This document shows positions 58,715 through 64,000 of a stretch of 64,000 bases of DNA, in pieces; within the stretch, counting starts at the first letter, position 1, and each line of letters opens with the position of its first letter. Both the position numbers and the translations under genes were made by a program. Origin of the DNA: Aspidiotus rigidus. Lineage: Eukaryota; Arthropoda; Insecta; Hemiptera; Diaspididae. Under the pieces are notes generated by a model. That model did not search any database. It was given only the letters and a program-made list of their open reading frames with translations, and was not told where the DNA came from. Location: contig JAVHKY010000029.1 in the NCBI GenBank assembly GCA_035079385.1, positions 434,001-498,000 of the forward strand. The letters are read 5' to 3'.

Positions 58715-60936
58715 CTAAAAGAATAAACAGATAACGTAACTATTTAAACTAAGACTTTCGATTCAATAGATTAGTATCTTCGTATGTCTGAGGCGACAAA
58801 TAGCAACAGGACTAGTCCACAAAAATCAATCTATAAATACGACAGAATATTGATCAGAACCGACGATTCCGGATTCTGAAATGGGGGCTTTTCCTTAAGT
58901 GATGTGAACGAGTTTCCTCCGCGAGCGTATTGCTGCAAATTAGACGTATCGTTGAAAGTTGCTCTATCAACGGTAATGTGTTGATCAAGTACAGCTAGCG
59001 AAGACAATTATCCCAACGGCTGAAAATACGTCAATTAAGTACCAGTAAGCCAGCATTTGGGCCAGTTACGTACTACCGGCTGAAGCTATACTTACTGTCA
59101 TATACAAAACTGTACATTTTGCATACGACACGCGTACATCATCCAACTGACTCACTGGATTTACAATCAGTGGAGAGTTCCACCCAAAAAAACTTGGCGT
59201 CCTCAGCAGGTCTTTTCCACTTCCGCATACCAGTTCCATTCCAGAAACTCAGCAAATCCGATCGTTATACAGTACAAAAAGCAACTAGAGAAACTCTGTA
59301 TTACCGTTTACTGTTTATTTGCCAAAATGTATCATATTTTTGTCAAACAAGAGAAATTTTAATCATGAACACGTTTTCGCAATCATATATCTATAAGACG
59401 TATTATTCCCCCGTGCCCACCTCTTTTATGGAGAGGGGTAGAATATCATCAGACCGATTTGAATTTCTTCTAGCCCTATCCATATTATTATTCTCTCTAT
59501 TGTACAACCTAGAAACTTTCTTCATGATGAATACTAATACAAGTAAACATAAGATTAAAACTTCAAAAAACAATTGAAACTCGTCGTCTAAATACAAGGT
59601 ATAACCTCATTAATCGCAAATTTTGTCAAATGATTAGATTTTGGCGCCAAAATGAAAGTATTTTAGCTGATTTGCGAAATAAGGTTTGCTCTAATAAGGT
59701 TGCACTAAGGAACGTGTTCCACATGTTCACGTGTGCCAAAAAAAAATATAGAAGGCTATAATTTATAATGTAAACCAAATACACAACGGCATAATTCCAA
59801 AAGATTGGAGGTAAGCCTGTCACCAAATATCTCTTGACGCCAATAATAAAGAACAATTACGAAAACCGAGCTTTATTACTGGTACCGCAAGTACAACACT
59901 TCTAAACACTGCTGTTAAACTGTAACATAATCGCGTTAAAGAACGAGAACACGGGGAGAATGACTTGACGGTTATGGTGTAGACTTGAGGATAACATTTG
60001 CTGCGCAAATAGACCGTAATGCCAACACATCCCGTGCTAATCCTAATTCTTCAAAGCCGGTTTGTAGGGTACTGGGTAACTCATACAATAAAGTTGGTAA
60101 TAAACCCATACCACGTCAAAGCACGCGGGTTTTGGCCAGTAAGAACTGAATTAGATGTAGAATTGGCAAACAAATTTTCTCTTTTCTTGTAAGTGCATTC
60201 ACGAAAAATAAAATTATAACCAATATTAAGGAATTTATATACTGACCTAAGAACATGATTGTTTAAAAGAGAAAGGTACTGAAAGTAACAGAGGTCGACT
60301 GCAAGAATAGATCTTGTCAAATAAAACAAATATTTGGGCGGAAACTTTTTAGGGCTACTTAGATAATGAACTATTGTAGTATGCGTCATTGTTGGTCGAC
60401 CTTGTGATGGAATAGATAATTCATTTTTTTTTTTCGTTATTTTTCTTGTAAGGAATTTTGTAGCTTCTCAACCAAGAGAGATGGAAATAGTCAAAGCTTG
60501 AATAGATTTCCAATGCTACCTACAAGCATGACAGGGTAAGACAGGGTATTGAAAAGAAGCGTATGCTTATTTTCTCAGGACCACTTGACCTGGTGTACCT
60601 TCTGTGTACCAGGCACTTGAGGAGCATTCTCCCAGACCTCAGCTTTCAAACTTGGATTTGTGGCACACACTCTTGTAATACAGTTCAACCATATGGTTAT
60701 GTCGTTGTTTCATGTCCATCTAATGTATTTTCAATTAAATAAACTCATAAGAAACCAACTGAACAATATTATAATGAAAATTATTTACACTTGTACAAAA
60801 AGAACTTCAATTTAAACTAAAATATACTGTGTACATACATATCATCTACACCGTACTTGGAAGCATCCATCAACTTATTTATCAAAACTTGATCACAGGA
60901 ATCAATATCCTGTGATAGAAAAGAATGATGAGCATA
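58715..60936. other. no supported gene
   Basis: Contains scattered short frames (the longest plus-strand one is 59119-59577) without a recognisable domain. Upstream exons of the orphan exon at 58540-58714 should lie here or further right, but I cannot identify them. Confidence 0.45.
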
Positions 60937-61520
60937 CTAATCTGTTTCTTCATTTTGATTAGGATCTATTTTGTTTGCTACAGAAGCTTCTGCTCCCAAT
61001 CTAAGTTGGAATCCTGGCAATAATTTGTTTGGCGTTTTACCGGTTTTATCACTGACAGAATTATTAATACTCATGGTTACTTGTGACAGATATTCGTCCC
61101 ACAAGATTTCACCTGGGATTATTGCTATAAGCTTATCAAAAACCATAGCGTTTACCCTTTCTACTTGTCCTGCAGCTTGTGGTGTGCTCACTGCCATGAG
61201 AATTAAACGAATTCCATAATCTTACAATATTGTACAAATTGATCAGATTTGAAAGCACTTCCCCTATCGACAATATCAAAGATACTTCCTAATTGTTCTA
61301 AAAAGTTGGTAACATCTTTTGTTGTAGCTGATTTACCCATAGCCACACGTCAATTGTTATTTTGAGGCAATGTTTGGTGACACCTACCAGGCTTTCCCAT
61401 ACTCCCCTGTACCACAGGGCTCGAGCGGGGTCGACGTGCCACAATTTGTTTCCTTCGGATGCAAGTTGGACCAGTTGTTTCCCTACTAATGGTAGCTTAG
61501 CGCCAATATCAGATACCACA
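60937..61520 (-). pseudogene. broken Ty3/gypsy-type integrase fragment
   Basis: Pieces of a retrotransposon integrase core lie in order on the minus strand. First is a WHVD segment near 61430, then SATTKDVTNFLEQLG and DRGSAFKSDQF near 61225-61325, then MAVSTPQAAGQVERVNAMVF from 61197. These hold the D, D and E positions of the DDE integrase core. The pieces sit in different frames: a frame change falls just before the MAVSTPQ part, and at least one more lies upstream with an in-frame stop. The copy is therefore dead. No reverse transcriptase, gag or LTRs were recognised around it. Confidence 0.7.
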
Positions 61521-62789
61521 ACTTTGGCAGCATCTTACTTGTTTGGATAAAAACTTATATTTTGGAAAAAATTAGAGAACATTAGAACAATCTCTACGTA
61601 TTACATACTGTAAATCTGTTGCTATAGGGATATAAATGGATCCTTCCTGTTGGACAAAACTTTGGAAAGTTTTGTACAAGTGAACTCCGTCATTTAAAGT
61701 ATCACATATTTGACAAGTTACTTCATTAAGGGGAAGAGAAGAAGTTGATTTCACAAATCAGAACAGGGTACGAAAGTCTAGAACAGGGTGCGAAAGTATT
61801 GAGACAAGATGCGAAAATTTTATTTTTCGCCACTGTTTACATCAACAATAGGATTTCTATTGGTCGACGATCCTTGTTGGTTACAACTATCATCATGGTA
61901 CTTATTCATCAAACTTTGTCGAAATTTTAAGAAAAATACAGCTCATACTACAATTTGTGAACACTTTCGACGTATCTGTGTTAAAAAATATAATTATCGC
62001 AACTCGTTGCGATAATTCTCACTTTCGCTTCTCGTACAGTAATATACTATGGTTCTCAAATAACAGAATCGTTCTTTACATAGGTATAAATGTTATGTAC
62101 GGTACATACTTTATCCGTCGACGTGATTGTCGTTTTCTTCATCATCTTGTGGAATAGAAGTGCTAGCTACAAACAAAAAAACAAAACGTACGTTAATTCA
62201 AGATCAAGATGGTTCTGAATTCTCTACGTTGCGATTCATGCTAAGAGTTGCCCCCGATCTAGTTTTCACAAAACCCAGACATCAAACATTAGCCTCGAAA
62301 AAAGCCAAAAACATTGGAGAACTCTATATCAATAGAGACCTATTATTCGAAAGATCTATAGTAATAGAGTTCTCCGTACTTCGTGTATTTCCAGAGTACA
62401 GAATGAGAACTTGAAAGAGACGGAAGAAAACCAAAAAGCCGGACATTTCAAGACAAAAACATCAAAAGACGACATTTTTCAACCAGAATTTAAGGTTTTA
62501 TTTCACTTTAAAAATACTGGTACTTTGTTTCAGGTCTCGAAGTCATTTTCAAAAATTCCATAAAGTCACCGAATTCACATATTCTTCGAATAATTTTGAT
62601 TTTGAATAACAAATTGAAGTACTTATTCTACTTGATTCTGCAGAGTGCAGAGGTTCAGACCAAAAATCATGTCATTTGGAATAATACATCATTTTTGAGA
62701 TGCCATTTTCGAAAATTATTTGAGGACCTCGATTGCAAACAAATGGGAAGTGACACAGATAAAATATTGATTTGTGGTATAATAGTTGA
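61521..62789. other. no supported gene
   Basis: Short frames only, including a 60-codon minus-strand frame at 61572-61754 that may belong to the decayed retroelement. A short inverted pair (ATTATCGCAACTCGTTGCGATAAT) is centred at about 62003. Confidence 0.45.
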
Positions 62790-63208
62790 TTAAGGGTATG
62801 CTTTACACAGAAAAAATACGTGTAAAATCAGGTAAATATACGAAAATATAGGTTCCGAGCCGACTAATTACTGTCCATAAAATGAACCAATTGTTATGAA
62901 ATCTTTCAAAGTGTTGGATGAGTGTTTGATACAGGTCTAAAATTAATTCAGAACTGGTAATATTATTTAGAACTCTTGTCATTGACGATCAAAAAGTGGT
63001 ACATTTTGACCTTTTTCGATCGTTGATAACAAGAATTCTAAATAATATTACGAGTTCTGAATTAATTTTAGACCTGTACCAAACACTCATCTAACACTTC
63101 AAAAGATTTCATAATAATTCGTTCATTTTGTGGACAGTAATTAGTCGCCTCGGAACCTATATTTTCGTATATTTACGCGTTTTTTTCCTGTATAGAGCAT
63201 ACCCTTAA
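62790..63208. mobile_element. 419-bp TTAA-flanked MITE, third copy
   Basis: Identical over its full length, by direct reading, to the copy at 19412-19830. It starts TTAAGGGTATGCTTTACACA and ends GCATACCCTTAA. The flanks differ from those of the palindrome copies, so this is an independent insertion at a TTAA site. Its identity with the other copies indicates recent mobility. Confidence 0.88.
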
Positions 63209-63406
63209 TTACCTCCATAACATCGTTCCCGTAGGTGCGGCTTTCCTCTTTCGTGCTTTTTCTGGTACATCTACAATGAAAATTACATTCTTGTTAATTT
63301 TATAATGGTTTGTAAGTTTTGCTGTCTCAGATTCTAATACCATATGCAGAAATTGCTTACTGTAAATCTCTGGAAAATCTTCCTTTTTCGCCATTCTGAT
63401 ATACAT
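63209..63406 (-). CDS. small unrecognised frame abutting the third MITE
   Basis: A 65-codon minus-strand frame (MAKKEDFPEIYSKQFLHMVL from an internal Met, ending basic with KARKRKAAPTGTMLW) stops with TAA one base outside the MITE target site. GAG|GTAATT at its end could instead be a splice donor. No domain is recognised. Confidence 0.25.
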   Translation of the reverse strand: MYIRMAKKEDFPEIYSKQFLHMVLESETAKLTNHYKINKNVIFIVDVPEKARKRKAAPTGTMLWR

Positions 63407-64000
63407 TTGCGGTATAGATCGTCCTCGTAATTTTCTACAGCATCGAATAACGATTTCGTTTTAAGTTCCTAGCGTATCTCTTCTGGGAATATTATGTCTT
63501 GATAATTAATAACATTTTCGAGATCCGTATATTCGCTATTGAATAGAATAGGAATAAAGTGTAAAAAATTTAAGTTACCAACTATGAACTATGTATTATA
63601 GAGTTCTCGGATTGGAGAACTCGAATAGAATAGAGTTCTCATACTTGTGTATTTGTCGAGAACTTATCCGAACATCTATTATGATTAGGATATCTCACTT
63701 TTCTTCTTTTTTGTACTTTTCTCCGACATACCGGACTCCTATCGTCCCCGGTTCCAAGTGCAGGTCGGGGTTATCTTTCAGGGAATACGCTGGCCAAACC
63801 AAGTAACTGCTTGGATCGTCTTCTTCAAATACTTTGACCCTAATGGAATGAAAAGCTATTGTAGTTGCCAATACATCAATATATTCATTTCGAAAAAAAA
63901 AACGGCATCTTGTTCAATTCTGGAAGTAATATTCGCGACTGATGATGACTTACCATATTGGGTCTTTTTCTTCTAAGGGTATGGATTTCCGCTTGGACTT
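63407..64000. other. no supported gene
   Basis: AT-rich DNA with short frames only. Confidence 0.5.

Noticed and set aside
59119..59577. 152-codon plus-strand frame
   Set aside because: No recognisable domain, an ordinary length for chance in this window, and no splice or poly(A) support.
1..64000. tRNA, rRNA or CRISPR features
   Set aside because: No B-box-like GGTTCRANNCC in a cloverleaf context, no rRNA-like GC-rich conserved blocks and no regularly spaced short direct repeats were found.

Overview
This window is animal nuclear DNA: AT-rich, with GT-AG introns, AATAAA signals, and many small foldback transposons. The gene set (MSL2, katanin p80, PRPF18, pyrroline-5-carboxylate reductase, an ATG16 homologue, a ten-cysteine Ly6 protein, a Neuralized-type RING protein) points to an arthropod, most likely an insect. 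I cannot place it further from sequence alone. No bacterial operons, tRNAs, rRNAs or CRISPR arrays were seen.

Layout. 1-12.4 kb is gene-poor: foldback repeats, a decayed GGTC-rich tandem array and a MULE transposase remnant near 10.1 kb. 12.57-14.08 kb (minus) is an ATG16 homologue whose readable exons end in a stop before any WD40 domain. 14405-31363 is a giant inverted repeat. Its two 6340-bp arms (14405-20744 and 25024-31363) mirror each other with no length difference, and the only substitution I found lies at the inner edge. The spacer between them is 4279 bp. Each arm carries a complete six-exon coiled-coil/RING gene and a convergent Ly6 gene. The spacer holds an orphan three-exon gene and a non-autonomous hAT element. 

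To the right, P5CR (plus) and PRPF18 (minus) are convergent. They are followed by a double-BTB/kelch gene, an ankyrin gene and an intronless katanin p80 gene. A C2H2 gene with a MULE-derived C-terminal module (minus) then stands head-to-head with MSL2 (plus). From 55 to 64 kb the DNA is again transposon-rich: a perfect 88-bp palindrome, short duplications, a broken Ty3/gypsy integrase, an orphan terminal exon, and a third, base-identical copy of the 419-bp TTAA element that also lies in both palindrome arms.

The genes are mostly unrelated housekeeping and regulatory loci (autophagy, proline synthesis, splicing, microtubule severing, chromatin ubiquitination) and do not form one pathway. The most notable structures are the near-perfect gene-bearing palindrome between the ATG16 and P5CR promoters, with related but diverged sequence just outside its outer ends; the WD40-less ATG16 model; and the C2H2-MULE fusion.
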